A stretch of DNA of 64,000 nt, taken from Cucumis sativus (lineage: Eukaryota > Streptophyta > Magnoliopsida > Cucurbitales > Cucurbitaceae). Below are positions 37,001 through 48,832 of the stretch, one piece after another. The stretch is from the NCBI RefSeq assembly GCF_000004075.3, contig NC_026661.2:1798001-1862000 (forward strand), given 5' to 3'. Under the pieces are notes generated by a model. It was not told where the DNA came from. It saw only the letters and a list, made by a program, of their open reading frames with translations, and did no database searches. Position numbers and translations under genes: made by a program. Position 1 is the stretch's first letter. Each line of letters begins with the position of its first letter.

Positions 37001-39115
37001 TTTTAATTTTGCAAAATTTAATTTTTCACTCAACTATTCTCGTTATATCAGCTCGAATCAATTCCAAGTCTAAATTTTATAATTATCAATAGTCTAATTT
37101 TAACACTTTTGAAAAGGTCGGATAAAATTGTTGTTATTAAAAATTTAAAAATGTAATTGCAACTATCCTAATATGATGAAAAATATAATTTTGTTTTGAT
37201 GGTCTCACAATGTTTACTTGTAATCATAAAAATTAGTGTCTAATCTTATATATTTAACTAACTTTAAAACTATAGAAATATTTCTTTTGGGTTTTTTAAA
37301 AATAAAATAACCAAATTATTTACACTTACACATATTTCACAAATTGCACATGACCATTTTAAGAATAATAATTAAGAATATAGCAATACTTTAAAAAAAT
37401 TGTAAATATAGCAAAACTATCAATGATAGACTTATATCATATAGTTTGCAACATAGTCTCTCGGTGATAGATTTATATCATTGATAGAAATTGATAAATT
37501 TTGCTATATTTATAAATTTTTAAAAGTGTTGTTATATAATTAATTATTTTTAATTTAATTGCTAAATTTGTAACTATCCTTAAATATTTTGTAAATTTCA
37601 TTTTTTCTAAATTTAAAACGTATTATATATAGACATTTATGAATTAATTAATAATTAATTTTTCATTTAAAAAATGAACCATTGGGGTTGGAGATAAGAG
37701 TCAAAGAGACTGAACACAGATCTATTAAAATATATTTTTAGTTCTTCAAAAAAGGAAGGAAAAAGAAACCCATTAAACTAATCAAATCCTTCTGTCATTT
37801 TGATTGGCCTAAAACCCTTCTTCTTTAATTTCTCTCTCAATAAAAATCAGATCTTGTTTGTATTCATACACACAAAAAAGAAAAAGAAAAAAAGTCAATG
37901 GCTTTGCTTGAAAAATTATTATTCTAACTCTTCAAAATAATAATATTAATTAATAAATAAAATTAAGAGAAAGAAAAAAAAAAAAAAAACTGACCAGTAT
38001 CAAGGTTTCCGATAATGGTGTCCTCTCCAAATCTTGCTTTCTTCCATATTGATTCTGAGTTGATAACTCCATTCTTGTTCTCTAATCCCATAAATTCCCA
38101 CGATCTTGTTGTGTGTAATTTTCTTCCTCTATTTAGAAAAACCGATACCACTTTCGGATGCTCTGATTTTTTTCAGGATGTAAAATATATCATATCATCA
38201 CTTAACTTTAGTAGTTTACTTTATTAAAATTTGAAAAATTAGCACTAATTAAAAAAAACCTACTTTATATGCAAACCTTGCGATATTATAAGTAAATTTA
38301 AAAGGTAATATATATAATTTTAAAACTGAAGAAATAGTTTTTTTTTATATATATATATAGAATAATTGGACTGAGAATTCAAAGTTGTCCTTTGAAAATG
38401 TTATCTTTTAGTAATTGATGGGAAAATATAAATTATTTTTTTAAAAAATAGTTATCCAAGTAGAAATTATTTATTATTTTTTAAAATTAGGAGTATTGTT
38501 AATTTAATAGGAAGAGAGTAAAATTAATACTCTTTGAAAGAAAAAGAAAACAATAGAAGAGAGAAGCAAATTTACTGGCTAATTGAACAGCTACTTCATC
38601 TTCCAACATTGCTGCAAAGCCATTGATGTGTCTTGTATATGAGTAAAATATCACATCCTTTGTAAACTCTTCTCCACTAAAAACAAACAATCAACACTCA
38701 AACATAAGATTTACTATGTGATTATCTCGTACATACGAGATCCAACTTAAGCGGACAGCTAAGTTAGTAAAATGATGATCATATAAAGTTAACTATTATT
38801 GTTTTAGTTCATTTGGAACGGGCGTACCTTTTGAGAAATGGTTGGAGGAATTCGTGGTGAGAATTGGCGACGACATCGGCCGGTTTTTGACCGCCGTGGG
38901 AATGAGCTCCCATGTAGACAACATAGGACTGTAAAAATGCATGTGTGAGTTGGGAGGGAAGAAAATGAGAGAATTGGAGAGAAAATAATATTGGTTGAAG
39001 TCGTAATTAATTGGTTACATACCCTTTTAATGGCGGACGTGGGAGTGAATAGTGAAGAAGAAAGGAGAAGAAATGAAAGAAGAAGAATGGAAGAAGAAAG
39101 TGTTGAGAGTTTCAT
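31036..39115 (-). CDS. Secreted subtilisin-like serine protease, SBT5.3/SBT5.4 type
   Basis: An apoplastic serine protease of the plant subtilase (S8) family. Exons on the minus strand: 39115-39023, 38928-38828, 38676-38576, 38162-37995, 36921-36813, 35226-34692, 33909-33812, 33705-33460, 33360-33246, 32613-32400, 31574-31036. This gives 772 residues, as expected for SBT5.4 (778). Residues 1-28 are a signal peptide ([18 protein letters not shown]). The I9 prodomain runs from [13 protein letters not shown] to about residue 110. The triad is Asp152 (IIGNLDTG), His223 (DKEGHGSHT) and Ser561 (SGTSMSCPH); the oxyanion Asn is in SAGNSGP. The protease-associated insert follows [12 protein letters not shown], and a fibronectin-III-like domain ends [10 protein letters not shown]. 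It spans 8 kb because its introns hold transposon debris. Substrate and role cannot be read from the sequence; SBT5.3 (AIR3) and SBT5.4 are the nearest named relatives from memory. Confidence 0.92.
31615..31830 (+). mobile_element. Decayed Copia-like LTR piece in a subtilase intron
   Basis: The stretch contains AGTAATTAGTAG, then TTGGTTATAAATAAAG (a TATA-like LTR promoter), then GAGAGATCTTAAGG and a T-rich U5-like part. It ends with GGTTATATCAGATTC, which resembles the TGGTATCAGAGC initiator-Met primer site of Copia elements. No coding part follows. A related piece sits at 34180-34440. This is assigned by layout only. Confidence 0.35.
31949..31971. repeat. (TA)n microsatellite in a subtilase intron
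   Basis: Around eleven TA units in the intron between the last two coding exons. Confidence 0.8.
32187..32355. repeat. Three imperfect 53-59 bp tandem units
   Basis: Units begin GAAATCTAAGGACCAAATG (32187), GAAACCTAGGAACTAATG (32240) and GAAACTTAAGGACCGAATG (32299). Each continues with AAAC-TAAACTCAAG-like sequence and an AAAAT-TAA-ATTT end. They abut the exon carrying the active-site serine, separated from it by about 45 bases. Confidence 0.65.
32690..32930. mobile_element. Older foldback (MITE-like) copy, adjacent to a better-preserved one
   Basis: The left part GATTTTTTGTTTTTGATTTTCG and following GAAGTTTATAAACACTACT match the order of motifs in the element at 32931-33206. The right end CAGGCAAAAAACAAAAAATGAA is a partial reverse complement of the left end. 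The two copies lie head to tail. Confidence 0.45.
32931..33206. mobile_element. MITE-like foldback element in a subtilase intron
   Basis: The left end GTTTGGTAACCACTTGGTTC continues to TTTTTGAAAATTAAG (32931-32969). The right end runs from TTTAATTTTCAAAAACAAAA to GAAATGGTTACCAAAT (33168-33206). The ends are inverted repeats of about 39 bases with a minority of mismatches. The element is 276 bases long, non-coding and AT-rich inside. The terminal TTTGGTAACCA/TGGTTACCAAA makes the borders clear. No convincing target-site duplication is visible. Confidence 0.75.
34180..34440 (+). mobile_element. Decayed Copia-like LTR (solo LTR) in a subtilase intron
   Basis: It begins near TGTGAGAGTACTAGTC and contains AGTAATTAGCAACGGG followed by TTGGTTATAAATAAAGGG. 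It ends near GGTTTGGTGGTATCCTAACA. The TATA-like core is shared with 31615-31830 over roughly 40 bases. The TG start and CA end are those of an LTR. It lies in the intron between coding exons 34692-35226 and 33812-33909, antisense to the gene. Confidence 0.4.
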
Positions 39116-39187
39116 GGGGTTTTCTTCTTTTTCCCCTTTCTTATTCTAAATCTCTCTCTTCTTTCACATTCCCCTCTTCTTGACCTT

Positions 39188-39195
39188 TATTTATA
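39188..39195 (-). promoter_or_regulatory. TATA box of the subtilase gene
   Basis: TATAAATA on the minus strand, 73 bases upstream of the ATG at 39115, gives a likely transcription start near 39160. CT-rich sequence follows on the transcript strand. Confidence 0.5.
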
Positions 39196-42100
39196 TGTAT
39201 ATATTTCTCCATCCAATGGAATATAATAATTAGATTCTCTCACACTAGATTTAATTTGCCTTCAAAAAAAACTTAAGGTTATAAATATATTTTTAACTAA
39301 AATATTTATAAAATATAGTAAAATTTTAAATTCTATATATTTGTAATTAACACCAAATTTTCGTTTTATTATTTTAACCTCTAGGTTAAAATATTATTTA
39401 TGGTCTCTATATTTCGAAGTTATTATTCTATCTAAATTTTCCTACTGGTAATATAATTATTCAATACTATGTTATTTGAATAATATTTATTTATATAATC
39501 TTATATTGATAGTTAATATTTTATTTCATGCAAACAAATATGAATACATTTTCCTAATTTAGAGTAAAAATACTAATTAGATAACCGTTTTTTTAAAACA
39601 AACAATTTGAACTAAATTTATATTTTATTAAAAAATTAAGGATTAAAATTAATCATTTTAAAAATAAATAAACTAGGATGGAACAAACACTAAAATATAA
39701 AAAAACCCAAATAATATTTTAAATATCGCTTTTGTTATAAGTTTATAATCTAAACTATACAAAGATATAATATGTACATACCTATGTGTGTATACATAGA
39801 TACATGTGTACATTTGTTTGTTACTCAATTCTTTAGGTGACAAGTCAATTATATATGACATTGGTGATTGAGACGTATTAATCAAATTGTTTTCAAGATG
39901 AACAGCTAAGGAAAGAACTACTTGAGCAATTTGACTATATATCGACTTTTAAAACAATATATAATATAGATGCGTTCAAATTGGTAAATATATATGTACG
40001 TATGAATTTAAACTAAACGCTATTCTTTTAGTTGTTAGTGTGCTACTATATGCTAGTCGAACTATTTATGCTTTAGTAAGTTAGAAGAGACTTAAAATGA
40101 GATAACCTATATTACACAAATTTTTTATGATAATTTTATATTTGTGATAGACCATGAAAAATATTTTTTTAGAAAATTTTTTGCATAAGAAAGAAAATAA
40201 AAGAAAAGTTGTTTAGTCATTATTTTGGATGTTGGGATAAATGAATTTATCATATTCAACTTTGGTTAGGTATTGTAACATTAAATAAACCTTGTGGAGT
40301 TCATTGAATTAGATTGCAATTAAATGAAAAATGCAATTTATTTTTTGAAATTTTACTCACTTTTGTTACATATATATTTATTTTAATTTGTCACGTTAAA
40401 ATTTATTTAATATAATTTACAATTATTTAGATTAAAAAGCATATTTTATTCTCAAACTAATATTTATATCGATTTAGATTATAAAGTTTCATAATTATAT
40501 TAATTTATATCATCGATCATTTCATCACGTCTTATTTGGTGAAACATCATATTAAATTTATAATTATTTGATCAATTAATTTTTAAATTTTTATGAAATC
40601 AATAATTTAGACTTTAAGCTACGATTTCATTTCGAAAATATCTCATAGCATCATTAATAGTTTACTTTATTAATTGGACATTGAAATAATATATGGCACG
40701 AGTAAAAATTGATATAGTAATCATTAACATCAATTTAAAAGTTTAATTAAAACAATTATAAATTTTACAATATGGCTTACTATTATTTGATGAACAAAGA
40801 GTACATAAATTAATTATATGTTCAAAAAATTCAAATTTGAAATTAATAAAATTATTTCTTCATACTTCTAATTGAGTAAAGCTCTAGAAGCTTAGGGATA
40901 TAATTATTTTTCCCTTCTTCGTTTTTCTTTCATTTTTGTCCTATACTGATTTTTCAAATCGATGAATGTGTACATTGTTATAAGACAAGACGAAGTTTAT
41001 AAAGTTGACTATGAATATAACGTTTAGGACTCTAAAGACTATTTAGTGTGAAAGAAAATGATATTAATTTTTTTGGCAAAAAGAAAAGTATTGACTTTTC
41101 CACAAAAAGAAAATTAAAAACAAGAAGAAAAAGTGTCCCCAATCTACATCTTTGAACTAAATTTCCACTCATTTTAAGTTCTATAAATTCAAATAGTCGT
41201 TCATGGGTTTAGATTGATATAAAAATGTCATTAGAACTTAGAAGTAGTGGATGGATTGTTGAGAGAGGATAACAATGCAAATAAATTTTCAAATAATTTA
41301 TGAAATTAATTCGGATATGTTACTCGATAGATAAAACAAATTATAATCTAAAGAAATAATTGTTCGGTGATGGTCAAGGATATGCGATTCTTTGAAGTTT
41401 TTGTTTTGTTAATATTGCTTCTTAAGAAGTTGGTGGGGCCGACTTTTAGTTTTTTGTCGGATTGATTTTTCTTCGTCTTTGGCGAGGAGATTGGGTTTCC
41501 TTCGTCTTTAGTGACTACTAGTTTTTTTTACAGATAACCTTCAACTAGTATCTATTATTGATAAAATTTGAAATTTTGCAGTTTATTTTGTTAATTTTGA
41601 AAAGCGAGTTTTTATAATTTATATGGAATAATAATGTAGATCTCTTTAAAATGACTATTTTTTCTTATATTTAAAAAATAACTATTTAAAAGGATAAAAA
41701 GCAAACGCGGTGATTACAAAATTGTTTTAAATGACAAAACTATTAAAAATATTTACAAATTTATTCACTTTTATTATTAAAATAATGAATCCATTGCGGT
41801 TTATCATAAATAAAAAGTAAATTTTTATCATATCTGTAAATAAATATAATCATTAAAAAACATCGATTCTAATTTGATATAAACAAATCATCGTAACTAG
41901 CAAAATATTGAAACTGTTTAGAAAATATAACAAAAAAAAAACGAATTTTTCTATATTATTATTTTGTTGTTTGTTGAAAATCCATTTTCATTCATATAAT
42001 TTTAGTTACAAAGTAGGATAAAGTAATGAAGCACAAAAAAAGAGAGTATTTTTCAAAAAGTGAATTAAGAGGAATATGAAGAAGTTGAGGTTTTAAAGTA

Positions 42101-43599
42101 AATATATATGTAAAGAACAAGTGGAGAAGGGTCACTTCTCACCAACACAACCCATCTTTTTTCTTTTCTTTTGGTACTTTGAATATCCCAACCATCATTG
42201 GGATCTATTCCAACAATTTTTTGTTCTTGAATTTGAAAGTAATAATAATTTGAACAAGGAAAGAAAAACTATTTTCTCGTGTTTTGAACACATTTTTTAC
42301 GTGTGATTTAGAGGATGTCAAATTTTTTTATAATAATAATAATCTCGTCGTCGAATGAGCTAATTTAGATACCCAGAAAACAAAATGTCCTAATACTAGA
42401 TATAAACAGATCAAGTAGTGTGTTAATTAATTAATACATGTGTATTAGGTAACTAAAAAACATAATCAAATAGTCTTATTAGATAACATTGGTTGATTTG
42501 ACATGCAATGATAGTGATAGATAAAAATCGATTGTTAGATATTTTAAAAACAAGAAAATGCATTCAAGTGTGTATCGATTTTAACGGCTATTTTAGTTAG
42601 AATTGGCACGACATACCAAAAAAATGGATTGGATTCTAAGTATTTTATTTCAGTAGCTTTAAAAAGTTCCAATTATATGTGTATCTAAACTCTGAGGCTA
42701 ACTTTAATTTGTCTAGTCTAAGTGACCACCTCTAGAACGATCGTCACTAATCTCACTTCTAATTTGACTATCTCACGCTCGTTTGTAATCTATTCAACTA
42801 TCACATCAGGACATCTCATTAAAATGTGTCACATCGATACTACACCTATCGACTCTTCTAAAGTAGTGTATTGAGTTAAAAATAACGTGCTACTCGATGA
42901 TTCTAAAAAAGAGCTTGCTGCATAGTGGGCACTGAGAAAAGGAATAGAGTAGAAGATAGAATATGATTTTCTTCTTTTGAAAAACAGTATGTTAGATGTA
43001 AAAATAGTGGTCCAAGAGTGTGTGTGACACTAGTTGACTATGTGAGCAAGTGAGTGAGTATAGCCCAAGCCAAGGCATATAGTTAATATGCTTTTTGCTC
43101 CAACATTCCTATGCTAATTCCCTCAACCACACCCTCTCTATCCATCACCCCCACACCCATTTTCTTTGCCATTTCCATCTCTCTTTTTATGTCCCAATCG
43201 AACTTACTAATTCTAGCTTTTAACTTGTGACTTGGATTTTTTGGTTCGACTTTGAAATGTGAGGATTACCTTTTGAAGTTTAAATGAAAAAAGAAGATTA
43301 AATCTCGATGGAGTGTGAGGTTTTTCTAATGTATGTGTGTAGTGTATATATGTTATAATGTTGTGAATGCTTATGTTTTGTATGCTTTATACTTTTAGAT
43401 TAAATGATAAAGAGTTCATTGGATAAATGACCTAAGAATTAGGAAAAAAATGTCAAATGATCTGATTTTTTTTTAAAAAATAAAAATTGTTGAATGATGT
43501 CAAATTTGAGTGAAGTTGTCAAAATAAGCTCGTATGTACGTATAAAAGCAGTCTCACTCTCGCTCAATCTTCTTTTTCTCACTTACAAATCACTACTCT

Positions 43600-43830
43600 C
43601 TCAACCTCAGTGTCATTAGTGTCGTTATCGCTCAACCTTGGTGTCTCGCTTGATCTCGCTCTCACTCAACCTTGGTGTTTCGTTTGGTCTTTGCTCTGGC
43701 TCAACTTTGGTATCTGGCTAGGTCTCGTTGGTGTGGCTCTTGCTCAATCTTAGTGTTTCACTCGGTTTCGATGTCGTTGGGTCGTGTAGATGGTGCTAGA
43801 GAAGTCGTGTTGGAGATCTAGAGAAGTCGT
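43600..43830. repeat. Minisatellite-like array of CTCAACCTTGGTGT units
   Basis: Units of 34-43 bases begin CTCAACCTTGGTGTC (43632), CTCAACCTTGGTGTT (about 43666), CTCAACTTTGGTATC (about 43701) and CTCAATCTTAGTGTT (about 43744). Each is followed by TCG-TTGGTCT-GCTC-like sequence. Next to it a 22-base unit TAGAGAAGTCGT-TTGGAGA is present twice (about 43796-43840). The units have drifted, and no protein is conserved across them. Confidence 0.65.
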
Positions 43831-45649
43831 ACTGGAGAACTTGAAGAAGAAGCTAAAGAAAACGATATGCAATTGAAGAAGATGATGTGCAATATAAGGA
43901 AGAAGACAAGGAAAACTTAAATCAGTAAAGGAAGGACAATAGTGTAATTTCACACTGTTATCACATTTAAAAAATTGGATCATTTTACATTTTATACCTT
44001 TAAAATTAAATCAGCTTTCTATACAAATTTTTCAATAATGAATTTGGTATTCTAAAATTTACAAGTCTTCATGTAGTACTTACTCTTAGATTTTCATTTC
44101 AATTTGATATTTTTTATTTCAAAAGTTTTAATTTAGTTAGTGTAATTTAGTCAAGTATGTGAAGTGATTATTTGATGGTCCTATACTAACATTTAACTCA
44201 TTTGAAGATATAGTTTGTGTTTTAGCTAATCATGTAAGTAAGAAAATCACCTTCTATGTGTTAACTTTACCAAGTGTGCATGACCAAATTGGTAAACAAC
44301 TAAAGGTGACCTAATCTAATTTGGTAAACTAGGGTGGAAATCAAGGCCTATAGCTCAAAATCTCATCTCAATTATGTCGCTTGACTCGACATGGACTAAT
44401 CAAATTTCATTAAATGTGTAACTTTGCTCGGTGACGTATAGTTACTTAACATCATTAATTATAGTAATTAAACTAAAAGCCCTCCTACTCAACAACCAAG
44501 TTGTCTCAGCAATTCCTATAAACAAGTGGAATTTTTTTCATACTCCAAGCACACGATCCTACTTTGCTCATAAAGTGTGTGAAACAAAACAATATTTTAA
44601 TGTTAGACTTTTGAATAAGACTTTCACCTTAACTCATTCAAACATCTCATTGTAGATCTGCTAAAACTTTATGATCAATAGAGAAAAAATACAGATTTTA
44701 ATTTTCGAGTGAATAAAACATAATTTAGAGACCGCTTGTAAAATTTAACTAAACCTTATAGTCCATGTTAAAACTAAGTATGTATAGTCATCTGTATTAT
44801 GTGCAGTCATCGAGTATTATCAAACAGAATTGTAGTTTACTAATTTAGTAAAAATGCTTTGATCTTTATTTCAATACCTAATATTTCAAAATGAAAATGG
44901 TTTTAAGTTTAGTTCATGTGAAATATTCTTTTTTCTTTTTCTTTATTTAGTGTTTTTTTTTTTGTATTTTAGTTGTGAATTTATTAAAAAAATTTCCCAC
45001 ACACTTTAGAAAGTTTACTTTTTTAAGATGAAAGTTTTAGCAATGGTGGTCCTTGAGCATTATGATTCAACATCCATAGTGCATCATTCAAAAAGTTTAC
45101 GTTAGTGTTTAGAATTTTAGTAGCATTATAGAATCTTTTATATGGTAGAGACAAACAAATGGCGTGTCGAAAATGATGATATTCTCGCACTTTTTTCTTG
45201 TATAAGTAAATTTGCGAAAAGCTTATTAGAGTGAAAGTTATCCCCACAAACCAACACGAATTGTTTCAGTATGTTTTTGTTCTCACTCTCTTCAAAAAAC
45301 TTTTAAGAGGTTACTCAACTTAAAATTTCTCTAAGCTAAGTTTACTTAACTTTGGAGTTCATTGAGCCAACGAAAATGAATGTACACCTTTGTGAAATAG
45401 GTAGTAACTTTTCATTTTTTAACCCTATACGTTTATGTCATTAAGATGTGATGTGTGTGCAACGTTAGACTTCGTAAATTTTATTTTGTAGTACTTAATA
45501 ATCTATTATGAATATTATTTTATAACCTTGGTTTTGCTACTAGTTTTATTATTTACATTCATAAAATATTTTTATTATTTTCATTAGAGTAAAACCGACT
45601 ATAATAACAACATAGGAATATAATAACGGACTAAAGGAATTGGGATGTA

Positions 45650-45663
45650 AAACGACGTCGTTT
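45650..45663. promoter_or_regulatory. Perfect palindrome AAACGACGTCGTTT in a promoter
   Basis: A 14-base perfect palindrome with the ACGT core GACGTC lies 153 bases upstream of the ATG at 45816. Its setting, just before a GA-rich 5' UTR-like sequence, suits a bZIP or core promoter element. Confidence 0.5.
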
Positions 45664-45815
45664 GGGATCGAGAAAGAAGCGAGAGAAGAGAAGCTCGAGA
45701 GGCCGATTAGAGCAAACGAACGAAGCTAAAATAAAATCAAATAAGGTTTTTGAAATTCGATCTTCTACGCCGGCGATCAGCCATTTCAGAGTTGTGATAG
45801 CTCGGAGCTCAGAGA

Positions 45816-48800
45816 ATGAAATTAGCTCCGAAAGTAATATTTCTCCTCAGAGATTCTGAGGGTTTTGCCTCAGCCCTATCCGGAGCTCTTCGCCTCAGCC
45901 CTCCTTCCACGGTCACCACGCTGTTAGCTCCATTTCCATTTCTTTCTTTTCTTTTCTTTTTTGTTTCCTTCATTGAATTTTACGTAATTAGCTAACTAAC
46001 AAATCAAAATTGGCTTGATTTTATCGCAGGGATGAATGTTTCGAGTTCTCCCTCGAGGATTATGCAATCAAGGATCAGAAGGCCTCCGGGAACATCGTTC
46101 ATTATCTTGATGATAAGGGAATTTATCAGGTACTTATTGCGGTTTCGGATTATATTAGTGTTGAGAAATGGTTAGAACTTTAGTTTTACGGAGAATGTTG
46201 GCTTCTATTATCCAACGTCAAATTTCTTGTTAGATCGTTTCAGCTGGTTTAGCTGTGAAAATTCGTACTCGTGTATTGTGAAGTGAAAGGCTTCGTTAGA
46301 TCTCAAAGAAGGATTGATAAGAAATGTTAGGATTTTATTGTGGTAATCAAGTGTATAGAACAAGAACTAATCTTTAGATATTGGCACCAATATCATAGAG
46401 TCTGGTTGACATATTCTTTTGCTTCTAACACAACACACAAATATTTAGGAGCTAGGTTCAACTATGGATGGAGTGTGGGTTAAAGCTTAGGTGCCTGTTC
46501 AATGATGAGAACTGAGAAGAGAAATGTGTGATGACATGGTGTTCTGTTTGGGTTGGATATTAGCTTATCTACATCTTGAGATGTGAAATTTTCTTTTTAA
46601 TATACCAACAAATAGATTGGATCGTCATCCTTATAAGAGGCTTTTCCTAGGCCTTTTGCATTATCCCTCAGGAAAGATCGCTCTGTTGCTGATCTTTATA
46701 GCCTTGAAATGGCATCTTGGGATTTGGGTTAGAGAAGAAACCTTAAGGAGGAGGAAGTGAGGAAGGGGTCTAGCCTATAATTTACCATTTTATCATTGTC
46801 AAGAAAGGCTCCTTTGAAGCAATATCCCTTTGTCCTTTGCCAGAAGATATCTTACGATTTACAGTCAGTCAGCCACATAAAACCTTTACTTGCATTTATA
46901 GCAGGGTTCTTTCCCAAAGAAAATACAATTTTTTATTGGGGACCTTAACAATGGAAGCATTAGTACTGCTAATGTACAACAAAGGGAGGTCCCTTGGCTC
47001 GTTACTTTGCTAAATTGGTGTTTCTTTGTCAAAGGAATGGAGAGACCGTGCCACATCTATTCATCTCCTGTCCCTTTGCCAATCCTTTTTGGAAGTTTAT
47101 CCTGCCTTCAATTGCTCCCTTAGGAGGTATGATGTCTTTACTGGAGGCGGTTTTTATTGGCCACCCATTTAATAAAGAGAAGGAAGTCATTTAGATAAAC
47201 TTTATGAGAGCCTTTTTTTGGTCAGTTTGGTTGGAAAGGGATCAGCACATTTTCAAGGACAAGCTACTGATTTTGTTAGTTTTTTTAGCATTTGATCTAT
47301 ATGGCTCCCTTTGTGTAAATTCTCCCCTTACACAACATTAGTCTTTTTTCTCTAATTGCCAAATGGAACTGCCTTTTCTGCAATTCCTTTGGCACTTTTG
47401 ATGTCTTCTTTTGTAATTCCATGTTAATCAGTGAAATGAAGGCATGACAGTTTCTCATAAACAGGAAAAAAGTTAACTTTGAATGCCAAGTTCGGTTTCT
47501 TATGGGGTTAGAAGATTTCTTTCGTTTACTTATTGTCAATGGTATGGCATTTGAAATCTGGTAACATTACTTGTTTCTGTCACCTGATCTGAGTTCATGC
47601 ATGGACTTAACTACAAAAGTTACTTGATGAATTATTTCTTCACCACATACTGTTTTTGCTTTATCTTCAGGTTTCAGTATTAATCTTACAAAATTACGAA
47701 CCTCCAGTCTTGGCGTGTGCTTTAGATGTAGTTCTTTCACACATAGCAGGAGAACGTTCACCCTCTTCTTCTAAAGCGAAACCCACTGTGGTAGTCCCAT
47801 CTGTCATTACATCCTCGAAGCTCAAGTGGGAGAGCAAAACTCTCACCAAAAATGATCGAACTGTTCTTCTGTATGGTACCGAAGTAGGTCCAGAAACAGA
47901 TATTTCTCGAACGATGGGTGCCAAAGTCAAAAAACTACCATCAACTTCGCAGATCTACTACGAACAACTAGCCTGTTTATATCACTTGATTCACATCTTG
48001 AACATTCCTGCTTTTTTCGTTGTTGGACTAACAGGTCGTAGTCTTTCCAATCAAGCTGCAGGTGAAGAGATTCAGGTACTTATTCAATCACTCATTTTAT
48101 AATATTAAGAATGCCATCCCCAGTAGTTTGTTACATAAAAGTTAGCCATGATACAATCCAAATTTTGAGCATGAGAAGAGTTCCTTCTTCAAAGAGGTTT
48201 AAATTTTCTTGAGGATGTTTGGTACACCAATTTTATAAATAGGTGTTAAATAACTAAACTCCATCAATTTCAATAGTATTATTCACTATCGAAGTTGGCA
48301 CAATTATCAAAGAACTTCATTTTTCTCCCTCTCTTGCATACTTATCGATGAACCCCATCTTTTTCTCTTTTGTATATTTATCGAGGAACTTCAATAGTGC
48401 ACCTCAAACACATACTTCCTAACTCCAACAAAACAACTCTACACCCTAAACACATGCTTTATAATTTCAACATATTAACTGTAGACTTCATATCTCAAAT
48501 CAACACACTGATCACCCTTAGTGTTTGTTATACATAGATGACAGATTTATAAAACATTTGAACTCAACAGCAGTGATTTTAGAGAAAGACTTGGATTGAG
48601 TAGTGCTTCCTTCTAAAAGAGACTAGTTCTCATCATGTAGCATAGAACTGTTGGTTTTAAAATCTAAAATTTTCTTACAAATCTTTTGTGGTTTCTTGTG
48701 CAGATACTGAATGAAATGGGTGAGCTTTTAGCAAACTCCTTGCCACTCAGCTTTTCAAGAGAAGGAATTGTTTGGAATCCAAAAGAAACATCAAAAGAGG

Positions 48801-48832
48801 TAAAGGAACCATGGCGTGCGTTATATGGATGA
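45816..48832 (+). CDS. Conserved plant protein, possibly proteasome assembly chaperone 1-like
   Basis: Four exons, 45816-45922, 46030-46129, 47671-48075 and 48704-48832, give 246 residues. The start ATG (MKLAPKVIFLLRDSEGF) is chosen because the frame joins cleanly through donor CT/GTTAGC to DECFEFSLEDYAIKD. The middle has VSVLILQNYEPPVLACALD, a hydrophobic strand. The C-terminal half reads TSQIYYEQLACLYHLIHILN, then IPAFFVVGLTG and EIQILNEMGELLANSLP. The pattern of a hydrophobic helix followed by IPA-type strand and a late helix reminds me of PSMG1/PAC1, which pairs with PAC2 to build the proteasome alpha ring. That resemblance is weak and from memory; the length (human PSMG1 is 288) is compatible. 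There is no signal peptide or membrane segment. The gene itself is solid, the name is not. Confidence 0.8.
46630..47450 (+). mobile_element. LINE retrotransposon remnant in intron 2 of the 45816 gene
   Basis: Same-strand fragments of a plant LINE reverse-transcriptase C-terminus appear in shifting frames. ALSLRKDRSVADLYSLEM, then WDLG, a stop, and RRNLKEEEVRKGSS lie at about 46660-46770. FFPKKIQFFI follows at about 46910. A zf-RVT-like CQRNGETVPHLFISCPFANP lies at about 47032, with C, H and C ligands in the usual order. Next comes WLERDQHIFKDK (about 47230), then SLIAKWNCLF. Several stops and frame changes show it is dead. It ends near 47440 with AATCAGTGAAATGAAGG. Confidence 0.7.

Larger units (their letters stand above)
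39116..45815. other. 6.7-kb gene-poor intergenic region
   Basis: It begins with the subtilase promoter and ends with the promoter of the gene at 45816. The interior is AT-rich; short frames (42121, 43750, 44431, 45023) have no domain or plausible composition. A minisatellite-like array lies at 43600-43830 (listed separately). I see no tRNA, complete transposon or conserved coding block. Confidence 0.5.

Noticed and set aside
47694..47930. Minus-strand open frame opposite exon 3 of the 45816 gene
   Set aside because: A shadow frame of a well-supported exon on the other strand.
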